Source: CAZGTQ01 sp964528575
GTDB lineage: Bacteria > Planctomycetota > UBA1135 > GCA-002686595
Length of the DNA stretch: 22,058 nt
Reading direction: 5' to 3'
Assembly: GCA_964528575.1 (NCBI GenBank)
Contig: CAZGTQ010000032.1
Span: 1 to 22,058, forward strand
This document shows positions 1 through 14,292 of the stretch, in pieces. The notes below the pieces were generated by a model. That model was not told the DNA's origin. It was given only the letters and a program-made list of their open reading frames with translations, and ran no database searches. Both the position numbers and the translations under genes were made by a program. The stretch's first letter is position 1. Every line of letters begins with the position of its first letter.

Positions 1-1530
<1,530 letters not shown>

Positions 1531-2449
1531 ATTCCGGGTCGCGCGTCGCGGCGCAGGTCCCACCCCGACGGATCGGCGCCCGCGAGCGAGGCGAGGTCGA
1601 GGTCGGCGACGACGAGCTCGGGGTGGACGTCGAGCGGCGCGACCGGGCCGTCGGGGCCGACGAAGGCGCTCTCGCCGAAGTACTCGACGTTCCAGGGCGG
1701 CTCCGCGCCGCGGCGGTTCGAGCCGCCGATGAACACGCGGTGGCGCATCGCGTCCGTCGCGAACTCGCAGCGCCACATGCGGCGCGATTTCTCGCCGAAC
1801 GTCACCGCGGGCGAGAGCACGAGCTCGGCGCCCTGGCTCGCGAGGGTCGCGACGACGCCGGCGAAGTGTCGGTCGTAGCAGATCGCGACGCCGATGCGGC
1901 CGAACGCGGTCTCGAACACCGGGAACCAGCGATTCGTCGACACGTTCGCCGGCCAGTCGCCCAGCTCGCCGTCGCTCGGCTCGTAGTAGTAGTCCTCGCA
2001 GAACGAGGCGCGCTCGTTCGCGCCCGAGGGGACGTGCGTCTTGCGGTAGCGACCGAGCACGTCGCCGTCCTCGTCGATCACGATCGCCGCGTTGAAGCGC
2101 TTGCCGCTCGCCGGGTCGAGCTCGTAGAGCGGGCAGACGAGCACGACGCCCGCCGCGCGCGCCACCGCGCGCATCGCGCGCGCCGTCGGCCCGTCGAGCG
2201 CGTCCTCGGCGAGCTCGCGCCACAGCGGCTCGCGGCCGAGCGCGAAATAAGGACCCGCGAACAGCTCGCCCAGCCCCACGACGCGCGCGCCCGCCGCCGC
2301 CGCCGCGCGCACCAGCGCCGCGTGGTGCTCGAGGTTCGCCGCGCGCACGTCCGCGAGCCGGCCCGCGAGCGTCGCGAGGTCCTTGGTCCGCGCCGGCATC
2401 GGCGCGTACGCGTTGCGCGTCTCGGTCAGCGCGCAGCGCACGACGCGGC

Positions 2450-3764
2450 TCACCGCTCCACCCCCGTGAACAGGAGCGCGATCCGCTCGTCGGCGCGCAG
2501 CCGACCCTGGGCCGCGAGCCGCAGCGCGCCCGCCAGGCCCGCCGTGCCGGTCGCCGAGACGTCGAGCCCCGTCGCCTCGCGCCCCAGCCGATGCGCTGCG
2601 AGCACGTCCTGCTCCGTCGCGACGACGCTCTCGCCCCCGCTCGCCGCGAGCCCGCGCAGCACGAGCAGCCAGTCGTACGTCTCGTCGTCGAGGATCCCGC
2701 TCGCCGCACCGCGCGGCGTCGTCGCCCACGGCTCCATGAACCGCGAGCGGTGCCGCGCGGCGTCCGCCAGCCCGGCCGCCAGTCCGCCCGCGTGGCCGCG
2801 CACGCGCCGCCACGCGCGGTCGAGCGGCGCGCAGCCCTCGCTCTGCACCGCGTCGATGCGCGGGAGCCGCTCGAGCGCCGCGAGCCGCGCCGCGTCCGCG
2901 AGGCCGGCCGCCGTGCTCGCCGCCAGCGCGCCGCCGCCGACCTGGACGAGCACGCGGTCGAGCGGCGGCTCGCCGAGCGCCGCGTGCTGCGCGGCGAGCT
3001 CCCACGCGAGCGTGGAACCGCCCTCGAGCACGAGCGCGTTCGCGCTCCCCTGCACGCAGAACGGCAGCGCGCCGTCCGCCACCGCCGCGCGGAACGCGCG
3101 CACGCACGGGTCGCCCGGCGGAGCGCCGGAGCCGCGCGCGCACGTCTCGACGCGTGCGCCGAGCTTGGCGAGCCGCGCGAGCGTCGCCGCCGGCGCGTCC
3201 GGCGGCACGAACGCGACGAGCCGGCGGCGCAACGCGCGCGCGACGACGGCGGCGGCGAGCGCGGCGTTCCCGCAGCTCGCGATCGCGAGCTCGGCGTCGG
3301 GCCGACCCGCGTCGCCGAGCGCCGCCAGGTGCAGCGCGAAGCCGAACAGATGGCGCCCCTTGTGCGAGCCGGAGACGCCCTGCGTCTCGTCCTTGACGTA
3401 CGCCGCGGCGACGCCGAGCGCCTCCGCCAGGGCCGGGACCGACGTGTACGGCGTCACCCGCGAGCCGCGGCCGGCGGCCGCCGCGACCGCGCCGTCGAGC
3501 GTGCGCGCGAGCGTCACCCACTCCTCGTCGGAGCGGCCCGCGCGGCGCGCGAAGCGCCAGGAGTGCAGCAGCGCGCGGAAGCGGACGAACGGGTTGGGCT
3601 CGTCGTCGCCCGCGGGAAACGCCGTCGCCGAGAGGTCGAGCTCGCGCTCGAGCGCGTGCTCGACGTCGTCCGACCCGGCCCGCGGGCAAGTCAGCGGCAG
3701 CGGCTCCTGGGGCGCGTGCGCGAAGCCGCAGCCGGCGCACACGAAGCGGCTCGCGAACGCCGCG

Positions 3765-3787
<23 letters not shown>
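2450..3787 (-). CDS. Fold-type II PLP enzyme, threonine synthase/diaminopropionate lyase-like
   Basis: A 445-residue PLP enzyme of the threonine synthase/serine dehydratase type. The Schiff-base lysine is K143 in GVSGSHKGRH, the phosphate/carboxylate-binding asparagine loop is SCGNAAL (171-177), and a glycine-rich loop VQVGGGALAAS follows later. The N-terminus has a degenerate zinc-ribbon-like patch (C17, C20, C34). The family does beta- or gamma-elimination or replacement on amino acids. In E. coli-type purine clusters the PLP enzyme is the diaminopropionate ammonia-lyase YgeX; this protein may fill that slot but is not a close YgeX match by eye, so no substrate is assigned. The start is GTG at 3787, inside the 3' end of the preceding PLP-enzyme gene (23 bp overlap). 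The stop overlaps the start of the following amidase gene. Confidence 0.8.
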
Positions 3788-5267
<1,480 letters not shown>

Positions 5268-5305
5268 GCGGCCATGGTCGTGCGCCGGCGGCCCGGATTC
5301 CAGCG

Positions 5306-6348
5306 TCAGAGCCGCGCGAGCCGGCTCCACAGCGCATCCGCCTGGATGCGCGCCTCGGCGCGCAGCTCCTCGAGGTCGTGCCCGACGAGCCGGCCGCCGC
5401 GTACGACCGCGCGCTCGCCCATCGTGATCGAGCCGAGCGAGACCTCGGCGCGGGCGCGCGGATCGTCGCCGAAGCGCTCGGCGACGAGCTCGCGGCCCGC
5501 GTTCAGCCGCGCGGCGGCCCGGTGCAGCTCTTCGCCGTTCGCCCTGGCCGCGAAGAGCAGCGCCTCGGCCTCGGCGACCATGTCGGCGGGATAGCCGTCG
5601 GTGCCCAGCGCGACGCGCTCGCTCGCGGCCAGCGCGCCGGGGTAGCCGACGCCGTTGCCGTGGTTCGAGCGCGGGTTCTGCACGAACCAGCAGCCGGCGG
5701 CGCTCGCGCGGCCCACCTCGTCCGCGCCGAGGTGCACGCCGTGCGCGAGGATCGAGCCGGGGACGAGCGCTCCGGTGCGCTCGAGCCGGTCGATCGGGCC
5801 GGCGTAGCCGCGCTCGCGCGCGTCGCGCCCATCGGTCGCGTCCTCGGCGACGTGCAGGTGGAGCACGGTCCCGAGCTCGCGCGCGAGGTCGCCCGCCTCG
5901 CGCAGCGTGTCGTCGGAGACGGTGAACGGCGCGTGGATGCCGATCGTGCCGCGCACGAGCGGGCGCTCGTTCGTCGCGAGGAAGCGGCGGCACTCGGCGA
6001 GGCCGCGGCGCGCCTCGTCGCGGCCGCCGTTGCGCTCGGTCGCGCCGTAGCAGAGCACCGCGCGGATGCCGAGCTCCTGGCACGCGTCGGCGAGCACGTC
6101 GAGCGAGCCCTCGACGAACGACGGCGACTCGTGGTGGTCGACGAGCGCGCTCGTGCCGTGCAGCAGCGATTCGGCCGCGTAGAGCCGCGCCGCCGCGCGC
6201 AGGCTCGCGGCGTCGAGCGCGCGGTCGAGCCGCCACCAGACGCGCTCGAGGATCTCGAGGAACGTCGTCGGGCGCGGCTCGGGCGCCGGCATGCCGAACG
6301 GGACGAGCGCGCTGTACAGGTGCGTGTGCGCGTCGACGCGACCGTCCA

Positions 6349-6349
<1 letters not shown>
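5306..6349 (-). CDS. ssnA: SsnA-like amidohydrolase/aminohydrolase, shortened form
   Basis: A 347-residue metal-dependent amidohydrolase closest by eye to E. coli SsnA. Shared landmarks are HTHLYSAL at the N-terminus, RVWWRLDRALD, VDHHESPSF, GIHAPFTV, LHLHVAED, AHGVHL, NPRSNHGNGVGY and LGTDGYPADM. Predicted metal ligands are H8, H10, H166, H203 and D251. SsnA proteins are about 440 aa. This one starts right at the HTH motif, so it lacks the N-terminal beta-sandwich strands (~55 residues), and the C-terminal composite region is also reduced. The ATG at 6349 shares a base with the TGA of the upstream hydroxylase gene (TGATG), showing coupling. SsnA is part of the selenium-dependent molybdenum hydroxylase/purine cluster; a deamination or ring-opening hydrolysis of an oxidised purine is likely but not proven. 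Confidence 0.82.
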
Positions 6350-9009
<2,660 letters not shown>

Positions 9010-9017
9010 GAAGTCCG

Positions 9018-9045
9018 ATTCTAGGGAGCGCGGTCGCGAAGTCTC
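9018..9045 (-). promoter_or_regulatory. Possible promoter of the purine-type operon
   Basis: On the minus strand TAGAAT (9023-9018) matches five of six bases of the sigma70 -10 consensus, in otherwise GC-rich DNA. A weak GAGACT lies 16 bp upstream (9045-9040). The predicted transcript would begin around 9011, almost at the proposed TTG start, so it would be leaderless or nearly so. Based on motif reading only. Confidence 0.3.
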
Positions 9046-9063
9046 GCGCGGAACCGCGTTCGG

Positions 9064-9092
9064 TTGTGGCGCCGCGGCGGCGTGGCTACGAT
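9064..9092 (+). promoter_or_regulatory. Possible promoter of the pyrimidine operon
   Basis: TTGTGG (9064-9069) and TACGAT (9087-9092) are separated by 17 bp, an acceptable sigma70-like pair for a high-GC genome. They sit about 80 bp upstream of the mmsA start, in the 163 bp divergent region shared with xdhD. The downstream leader would contain the TCGAATGCG direct repeat. Confidence 0.35.
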
Positions 9093-9119
9093 GCGGCGTC
9101 CGGCGCGGCGCGCGCCGGC

Positions 9120-9142
9120 TCGAATGCGACGGATCGAATGCG
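9120..9142. repeat. Direct repeat TCGAATGCG x2 in the divergent regulatory region
   Basis: Two perfect 9 bp copies, TCGAATGCG at 9120-9128 and 9134-9142, with a 14 bp period. They lie between the proposed promoters and the mmsA ribosome binding site. Repeats at such a position could bind a regulator of one or both operons; no family is identified. Confidence 0.5.
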
Positions 9143-9172
9143 GCTAGCGGCGCGAGCCCGGAGGATGGCGCG

Positions 9173-10639
9173 ATGACGGTCGAGACCACGGTGCGTTTGC
9201 GCAACTACGTCGGCGGGCGCTGGGTCGCTTCCGGCGCGAGCGAGGTGCACGTCGTGCGCAATCCCGCGACGGGCGAGGTGATCGGCGAGACGCCGCTGGG
9301 CGGCGCCGGCGACGTCGACGCGGCCGTCGCGGCGGCGCGCACGGCCTATCCCGCCTGGCGGCGGGTGCCGGTCGAGGACCGCGTGCAGCACCTCTTCCGG
9401 CTCAAGTTCCTGCTCGAGGAGCACGCCGAGGAGCTCGCCGCGACCGTGACGCGCGAGAACGGCAAGACGCTCCCCGAGTCGCGCGGGAGCGTGCGGCGCG
9501 GCATCCAGATGGTCGAGGTCGCGTGCGGCGCCCCGTCGCTGCTGATGGGCCAGGCGCTGGAGGACATCGCCCGCGGGATCGATTGCGAGTCCGTGCGCCA
9601 GCCGATCGGCGTCTTCGCCTGCGTCGCGCCGTTCAACTTCCCCGCGATGGTGCCGATGTGGTTCTTCCCGTTCGCCGTCGCGTGCGGGAACACGTTCGTC
9701 TGCAAGCCGTCCGAGCAGGTGCCGTTCAGCCAGAAGCTCGTGTTCGAGCTCGTCCACGAGGCCGGCTTCCCGGCCGGCGTGCTCAACCTCGTCAACGGCG
9801 GCCGCGCGGCGGTCGACGCGCTCCTGGTCCATCCGGACGTCGCCGGGATCTCGTTCGTCGGCTCGAGCCCCGTCGCCGAGCACGTGTACAAGACCGCGGC
9901 GGCGAACGGCAAGCGCGTCCAGGCGCTCGGCGGCGCGAAGAACTTCATCTTCGTCATGCCGGACGCGGACATGGACCGCGCGCTCGACGCGATCGCCGAG
10001 TCGGCGTTCGGCTGCGCGGGCGAGCGCTGCCTCGCCGCGAGCGTCGTCGTGCCGATCGGCGGGTGCGGGCGGGCGGTGCGCGAGGGGCTCGTCGAGCGCA
10101 TGAAGCGCGTGCGCCTCGGCGACGGCGCGAAGGACGGCGTGACGATGGGGCCGCTGATCTCGGCCCCCCACCGCGAGCGCGTGCTCGGCTACATCGAGCG
10201 CGGCGTCGCCGAGGGCGCGGAGCTCGTCGTCGACGGCCGCGCGGCTCGCGTCGCGGACGATGTGAAGGACGGGTACTGGCTCGGTCCCACGCTCTTCGAC
10301 GGCGTGACGCCGGACATGAGCATCGGGCGCGACGAGATCTTCGGGCCGGTGCTGTGCCTCGTGCCGGCGGACGACCTCGACGAAGCGCTCTCGATCGCGG
10401 ACGCGCACCCGCTCGCGAACGCGAGCTCGATCTTCACGTCCAGCGGCCGCGCGGCGCGCGAGTTCCGCTACCGCATCGACGCGAGCATGGCCGGCGTCAA
10501 CATCGGCGTCGCGGCGCCGATGAGCTTCTTCGGCTTCGGCGGCGCCAAGGGCTCGTTCTTCGGCGACCTCAAGGCGCACGGCCGCGAGGCCTTCGACTTC
10601 TACACCGACCGCAAGGTCGTCATCTCGCGCTGGGACTAG
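9173..10639 (+). CDS. mmsA: Methylmalonate/malonate-semialdehyde dehydrogenase (CoA-acylating)
   Basis: A 488-residue aldehyde dehydrogenase of the CoA-dependent MMSDH class. The catalytic cysteine is C286 (GCAGERCLA), the family-specific substrate region is APFNFPAMVPMWF (152-164) with N155, and the ESRGSVRRGIQMVEVA segment is typical of MMSDH. It would convert malonate semialdehyde (from beta-alanine) to acetyl-CoA with release of CO2 and reduction of NAD+; methylmalonate semialdehyde from valine or thymine is the alternative substrate. The start at 9173 follows GGAGG at 9160-9164 with 8 bp spacing; the frame remains open further upstream but without family similarity. It is the first gene of the plus-strand operon and is followed after 22 bp by beta-ureidopropionase, placing it at the end of pyrimidine catabolism. 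Confidence 0.9.
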   Translation: MTVETTVRLRNYVGGRWVASGASEVHVVRNPATGEVIGETPLGGAGDVDAAVAAARTAYPAWRRVPVEDRVQHLFRLKFLLEEHAEELAATVTRENGKTLPESRGSVRRGIQMVEVACGAPSLLMGQALEDIARGIDCESVRQPIGVFACVAPFNFPAMVPMWFFPFAVACGNTFVCKPSEQVPFSQKLVFELVHEAGFPAGVLNLVNGGRAAVDALLVHPDVAGISFVGSSPVAEHVYKTAAANGKRVQALGGAKNFIFVMPDADMDRALDAIAESAFGCAGERCLAASVVVPIGGCGRAVREGLVERMKRVRLGDGAKDGVTMGPLISAPHRERVLGYIERGVAEGAELVVDGRAARVADDVKDGYWLGPTLFDGVTPDMSIGRDEIFGPVLCLVPADDLDEALSIADAHPLANASSIFTSSGRAAREFRYRIDASMAGVNIGVAAPMSFFGFGGAKGSFFGDLKAHGREAFDFYTDRKVVISRWD

Positions 10640-10661
10640 CGCGAGCCGGAGACCCCGTAGC

Positions 10662-11534
10662 ATGGCGCGCATCGTGAAAGGCGGGCTGATCCAGTGCGCC
10701 AACCCGCTGAACGACGAGTCCAGGCCGGTCGCCGAGATCCAGGCGGCGGCGTTCGAGGCCCATCGGCCGTTCATCGAGCGGGCGGGACGCGAGGGCGTGC
10801 AGGTGCTCTGCCTGCAGGAGATCTTCAACGGGCCCTACTTCTGCATCAGCCAGGACGCGCGCTGGTACGAGGCGGCCGAGCCGGTGCCGGGGCCGACGAC
10901 CGAGGCGCTGATGCCCCTCGCGCGGGAGCACCGCATGGTGATGGTCGTGCCGGTGTACGAGCGCGAGCAGGCGGGCGTGTACTACAACACCGCCGCCGTG
11001 ATCGACGCCGACGGCAGCTACCTGGGCAAGTACCGCAAGAACCACATCCCCCACACGTCGGGCTTCTGGGAGAAGTTCTTCTTCAAGCCGGGCAACCTCG
11101 GCTACCCCGTCTTCCAGACCGCGTACGGCAAGATCGGCGTCTACATCTGCTACGACCGGCACTTCCCCGAGGGCGCGCGCCTGCTCGGGCTGCACGGCGC
11201 GGAGATCGTGTTCAACCCGTCGGCGACCGTCGCCGGGCTCTCGAAGTACCTGTGGAAGCTCGAGCAGCCGGCGCACGCGGTCGCCAACGGCTACTACATG
11301 GGCTGCATCAACCGCGTCGGCACGGAGCCGCCGTGGAGCTTCGGCGAGTTCTACGGATCGAGCTACTTCGTCGACCCGCGCGGGAAGATCCTCGCGGAGG
11401 GGAGCGAGACCGAGAGCGAGCTCGTCACCGCCCAGATGGACCTCGACGTGATCGAGGAGGTGCGCCGCGTGTGGCAGTTCTACCGCGACCGGCGCCCGGA
11501 GACATACCAGGAGATGGCGGAGCTGCTCCCGTAG
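10662..11534 (+). CDS. pydC: Beta-ureidopropionase (N-carbamoyl-beta-alanine amidohydrolase)
   Basis: A 290-residue nitrilase-superfamily amidase with triad E53 (CLQEIFNGPYF), K126 (KYRKNHIPH) and C163 (GVYICYDRHFPEG). The motifs IPHTSGFWEKFFFKPG and GCINRVGTEPPW resemble eukaryotic and bacterial beta-ureidopropionase closely. It would hydrolyse N-carbamoyl-beta-alanine to beta-alanine, CO2 and ammonia, the third step of reductive uracil breakdown. The gene lies 22 bp after mmsA and 19 bp before dihydropyrimidinase, so co-transcription is very likely. Length is somewhat short compared with the ~380 aa animal enzyme but normal for bacterial versions. Confidence 0.9.
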   Translation: MARIVKGGLIQCANPLNDESRPVAEIQAAAFEAHRPFIERAGREGVQVLCLQEIFNGPYFCISQDARWYEAAEPVPGPTTEALMPLAREHRMVMVVPVYEREQAGVYYNTAAVIDADGSYLGKYRKNHIPHTSGFWEKFFFKPGNLGYPVFQTAYGKIGVYICYDRHFPEGARLLGLHGAEIVFNPSATVAGLSKYLWKLEQPAHAVANGYYMGCINRVGTEPPWSFGEFYGSSYFVDPRGKILAEGSETESELVTAQMDLDVIEEVRRVWQFYRDRRPETYQEMAELLP

Positions 11535-11553
11535 CGCTCCGCGGAGAACGACG

Positions 11554-12969
11554 ATGAAGACGCTGATTCGCGGCGGCACGATCGTGACCGCGACCGACCG
11601 GTACCGGGGCGACGTGCTGATCGACGGCGAGACGATCGCTGCGGTCGGCACCGAGCTCGATGGGCCGGTCGAGCACACGATCGACGCGACAGGCAAGCTC
11701 GTGCTCCCCGGCGGGATCGACGTGCACACGCACCTCGACATGCCGTTCGGCGGCACGTCCTCGGTCGACGACTTCGAGACCGGCACGATCGCGGCGGCGT
11801 GCGGCGGGACGACGACGATCGTCGATTTCGCGATCCAGGAGCAGGGCGGGACGCTGCGCCACGCGCTCGACACCTGGCGCGAGAAGGCGGACGGCAAGGC
11901 CGCGATCGACTACGGCTTCCACATGATCATGCGGGAGTACACGCCCGAGCTCGGCCGCGAGATGGGCGCGCTGGTCGACGAGGGCGTGACGTCGTTCAAG
12001 CTGTTCATGGCCTACCCCGGCGTGTTCTACATGGACGACGGGTCGATCTTCCGGGCGATGCAGCGCTCGGGCGAGATCGGCGCGACGATCTGCATGCACG
12101 CCGAGAACGGGCTCGTGATCGACGTGCTCGTCGAGCAGGCGCTGAAGCGCGGCAACACCGAGCCGCGCTGGCACGCGCTGACGCGGCCGGCGCGCGCGGA
12201 GGCCGAGGCGACGCACCGCGCGATCGCTCTCGCCGAGATGGCCGACGTGCCGGTGTACATCGTGCACCTGTCGTCGGCCGAGGCGCTCGAGCAGGTGACG
12301 ATCGCGCGCAACCGCGGCCTGCGCGCGTACGCCGAGACGTGCCCGCAGTACCTGTTCCTGTCGTACGACAACTACGAGGAGCCGGGCTTCGAGGGCGCCA
12401 AGTACGTGATGAGCCCGCCGCTGCGCGACAAGGACAAGCAGCACCTGCTCTGGCGCGGGCTCGCGTACGGCGACCTGCAGGCGATCTCGACCGACCACTG
12501 CCCGTTCTGCATGAACGACGGGAAGCTGCTCGGCAAGGACGACTTCAGCAAGATCCCCAACGGCGCGCCGGGCATCGAGACGCGCATGTCGCTCACCTAC
12601 GACGGCGGCGTGGCCGCGGGACGGATCTCGCTGAACCGCTGGGTCGAGCTGACGTCGACCTCGCCCGCGAAGATCTTCGGCCTGTTCCCGCGCAAGGGCA
12701 CGATCGCGCCCGGCAGCGACGCCGACGTCGTCGTGTTCGACCCCGAGAAGGAGCTCGTGCTCAGCGCGTCGACGCTGCACATGAACGTGGACTACACGCC
12801 TTACGAGGGCCGGCGCGTGCGCGGCGCGACCGACGTCGTGCTCTCGCGCGGCGAGGTGATCGTCGAGAACGGTGAGTTCGTCGGCCGGCCCGGCCGCGGC
12901 GCGTTCGTCGCGCGCGCGAGCCGCTTCGACGGCGAGCTGCCGGTGCGGGAGGGCGTCCATGGACGGTGA
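11554..12969 (+). CDS. hydA: Dihydropyrimidinase (D-hydantoinase family)
   Basis: A 471-residue cyclic amidohydrolase. The binuclear metal site is complete: H58 and H60 (DVHTHLDMPFGG), carboxylated lysine K149 (TSFKLFMAYPG), H182 (MHAENG), H238 (IVHLSSAEA) and D314 (STDHCPF). The stretch YMDDGSIFRAMQRS and the conserved SPPLRDK segment are characteristic of dihydropyrimidinase. It opens dihydrouracil or dihydrothymine to N-carbamoyl-beta-amino acids. The ATG follows GGAG by 7 bp. The 3' end overlaps the aminotransferase start by 11 bp. Enterobacterial purine clusters also carry a HyuA-type hydantoinase, so this enzyme might also serve ring-opening of purine-derived intermediates, but the neighbouring genes favour pyrimidine breakdown. 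Confidence 0.93.
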   Translation: MKTLIRGGTIVTATDRYRGDVLIDGETIAAVGTELDGPVEHTIDATGKLVLPGGIDVHTHLDMPFGGTSSVDDFETGTIAAACGGTTTIVDFAIQEQGGTLRHALDTWREKADGKAAIDYGFHMIMREYTPELGREMGALVDEGVTSFKLFMAYPGVFYMDDGSIFRAMQRSGEIGATICMHAENGLVIDVLVEQALKRGNTEPRWHALTRPARAEAEATHRAIALAEMADVPVYIVHLSSAEALEQVTIARNRGLRAYAETCPQYLFLSYDNYEEPGFEGAKYVMSPPLRDKDKQHLLWRGLAYGDLQAISTDHCPFCMNDGKLLGKDDFSKIPNGAPGIETRMSLTYDGGVAAGRISLNRWVELTSTSPAKIFGLFPRKGTIAPGSDADVVVFDPEKELVLSASTLHMNVDYTPYEGRRVRGATDVVLSRGEVIVENGEFVGRPGRGAFVARASRFDGELPVREGVHGR

Positions 12970-14284
12970 CACGCTCGCCCGGGGCGCGAGCGCGGAGGAG
13001 GTGCGCGCGAAGCACGCGAAGTACCTGCTCCCCGCGGTCGCGAACTACTACGCCGAGCCGATCGTGCTGGAGAGCGCCGCGGGGCTGCGCGTGCGCGACG
13101 TCGACGGCCGCGAGTACCTCGACTTCTTCGGCGGCATCCTGACCGTCTCGATCGGCCACTGCGACCCGCGCGTCACCGAGCCGCTCAAGGCGCAGATCGA
13201 TCGTCTCGGCCACGTCTCGACGCTCTACCCGACGCTTCCGATCGTCGAGCTCGCCGAGCGCCTCGCGCGCATCACGCCGGGCGCCCTGTGCCGCAGCATG
13301 TTCACCGCGTCCGGCACCGAGGCGGACGAGACGGCGGTCGTGCTCGCCCAGGTCTACACCGGCGCGCTCGAGATCATCGCGCTGCGCCACGGCTACTCCG
13401 GCCGCTCGATCCTCGCCCAGTCGCTGACCGGCCACTCCCCGTGGCGCGCCGTCCCGACGCAGATCGCCGGCGTCAAGCACGCTCCGGCGCCGTACTGCTA
13501 CCGCTGCCCGCTCAAGCTCGAGTACCCGAGCTGCGAGCTCGCCTGCGCGAAGGACATCCGCGAGCTGATCCGCACGACCACGACCGGCCGCGTCGCGGGC
13601 TTCCTCGCGGAGCCGATCCAGGGCGTCGGTGGCTTCGTCACGCCCCCGCCGGGCTATTTCGAGACCGCGGTCGAGATCGTGCGCGAGCACGGCGGCGTCT
13701 TCATCTGCGACGAGGTGCAGACCGGCTTCGGCCGCACCGGCGGCAAGCTCTTCGGCATCGAGCACTGGGACGTCGAGCCCGACATCATGACGATGGCGAA
13801 GGGCGTCGCGAACGGGATGCCGCTCGGCGTCACGATCGCGACGGACGAGATCGCGCAGAGCTTCCGCTCGATGACGATCTCGACGTTCGGCGGCAATCCG
13901 ATGTCGTGCGCGGCGGCGAACGCCACGCTCGACGTGATCGAGAGCGAGGATCTCGTCCAGAACTCCGAGAGGCAGGGCAAGCGCCTGCGCGCGGGGCTCG
14001 AGGAGCTCCAGCGACGCCACCCGCGCACGGTCGGCGACGTGCGCGGCATGGGGCTGATGCAGGCGCTCGAGCTCGTCGTCGACGAGACCGCGGGCGACCG
14101 GACGCCGAACGCCGCCGCGACGGCGCGGCTGTTCGAGGAGACGAAGAGCCGGGGCCTGCTGATCGGCAAGGGCGGCCTGTACGGGAACGTGATCCGCATC
14201 TCGCCGGCGCTGACCGTCGGGCCGGCGGAGGTCGACGAGGCGCTCGACGCGCTCGGCGGCGCGCTCGCCGCGATGCACGCCTGA
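12959..14284 (+). CDS. Class III PLP aminotransferase, probable beta-alanine aminotransferase
   Basis: A 441-residue class III (omega) aminotransferase. The Schiff-base lysine is K281 (TMAKGVANGMPLG), with D251 contacting the PLP ring (FICDEVQTGFGRTG). Other landmarks are FGGILTVSIGH, SGTEADE and EPIQGVGGF. It has a four-cysteine insert, CYRCPLKLEYPSCELAC (C180, C183, C192, C196), found in the AGXT2-like branch; metal binding is possible but not shown. In this operon the natural substrate is beta-alanine, giving malonate semialdehyde for the upstream mmsA product, with pyruvate or 2-oxoglutarate as acceptor. The start at 12959 lies inside the dihydropyrimidinase gene (11 bp overlap); an upstream in-frame GTG at 12872 is unlikely because it lacks family similarity. 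AGXT2-type alanine-glyoxylate activity is an alternative. Confidence 0.88.
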   Translation: MDGDTLARGASAEEVRAKHAKYLLPAVANYYAEPIVLESAAGLRVRDVDGREYLDFFGGILTVSIGHCDPRVTEPLKAQIDRLGHVSTLYPTLPIVELAERLARITPGALCRSMFTASGTEADETAVVLAQVYTGALEIIALRHGYSGRSILAQSLTGHSPWRAVPTQIAGVKHAPAPYCYRCPLKLEYPSCELACAKDIRELIRTTTTGRVAGFLAEPIQGVGGFVTPPPGYFETAVEIVREHGGVFICDEVQTGFGRTGGKLFGIEHWDVEPDIMTMAKGVANGMPLGVTIATDEIAQSFRSMTISTFGGNPMSCAAANATLDVIESEDLVQNSERQGKRLRAGLEELQRRHPRTVGDVRGMGLMQALELVVDETAGDRTPNAAATARLFEETKSRGLLIGKGGLYGNVIRISPALTVGPAEVDEALDALGGALAAMHA

Positions 14285-14292
14285 GCAAGACG

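Noticed and set aside
9010..9204. N-terminal extension of XdhD from ATG 9204
   Set aside because: The extra 65 residues are low-complexity Arg/Ser/Pro, overlap the divergent mmsA start, and precede the normal beginning of the 2Fe-2S fold.
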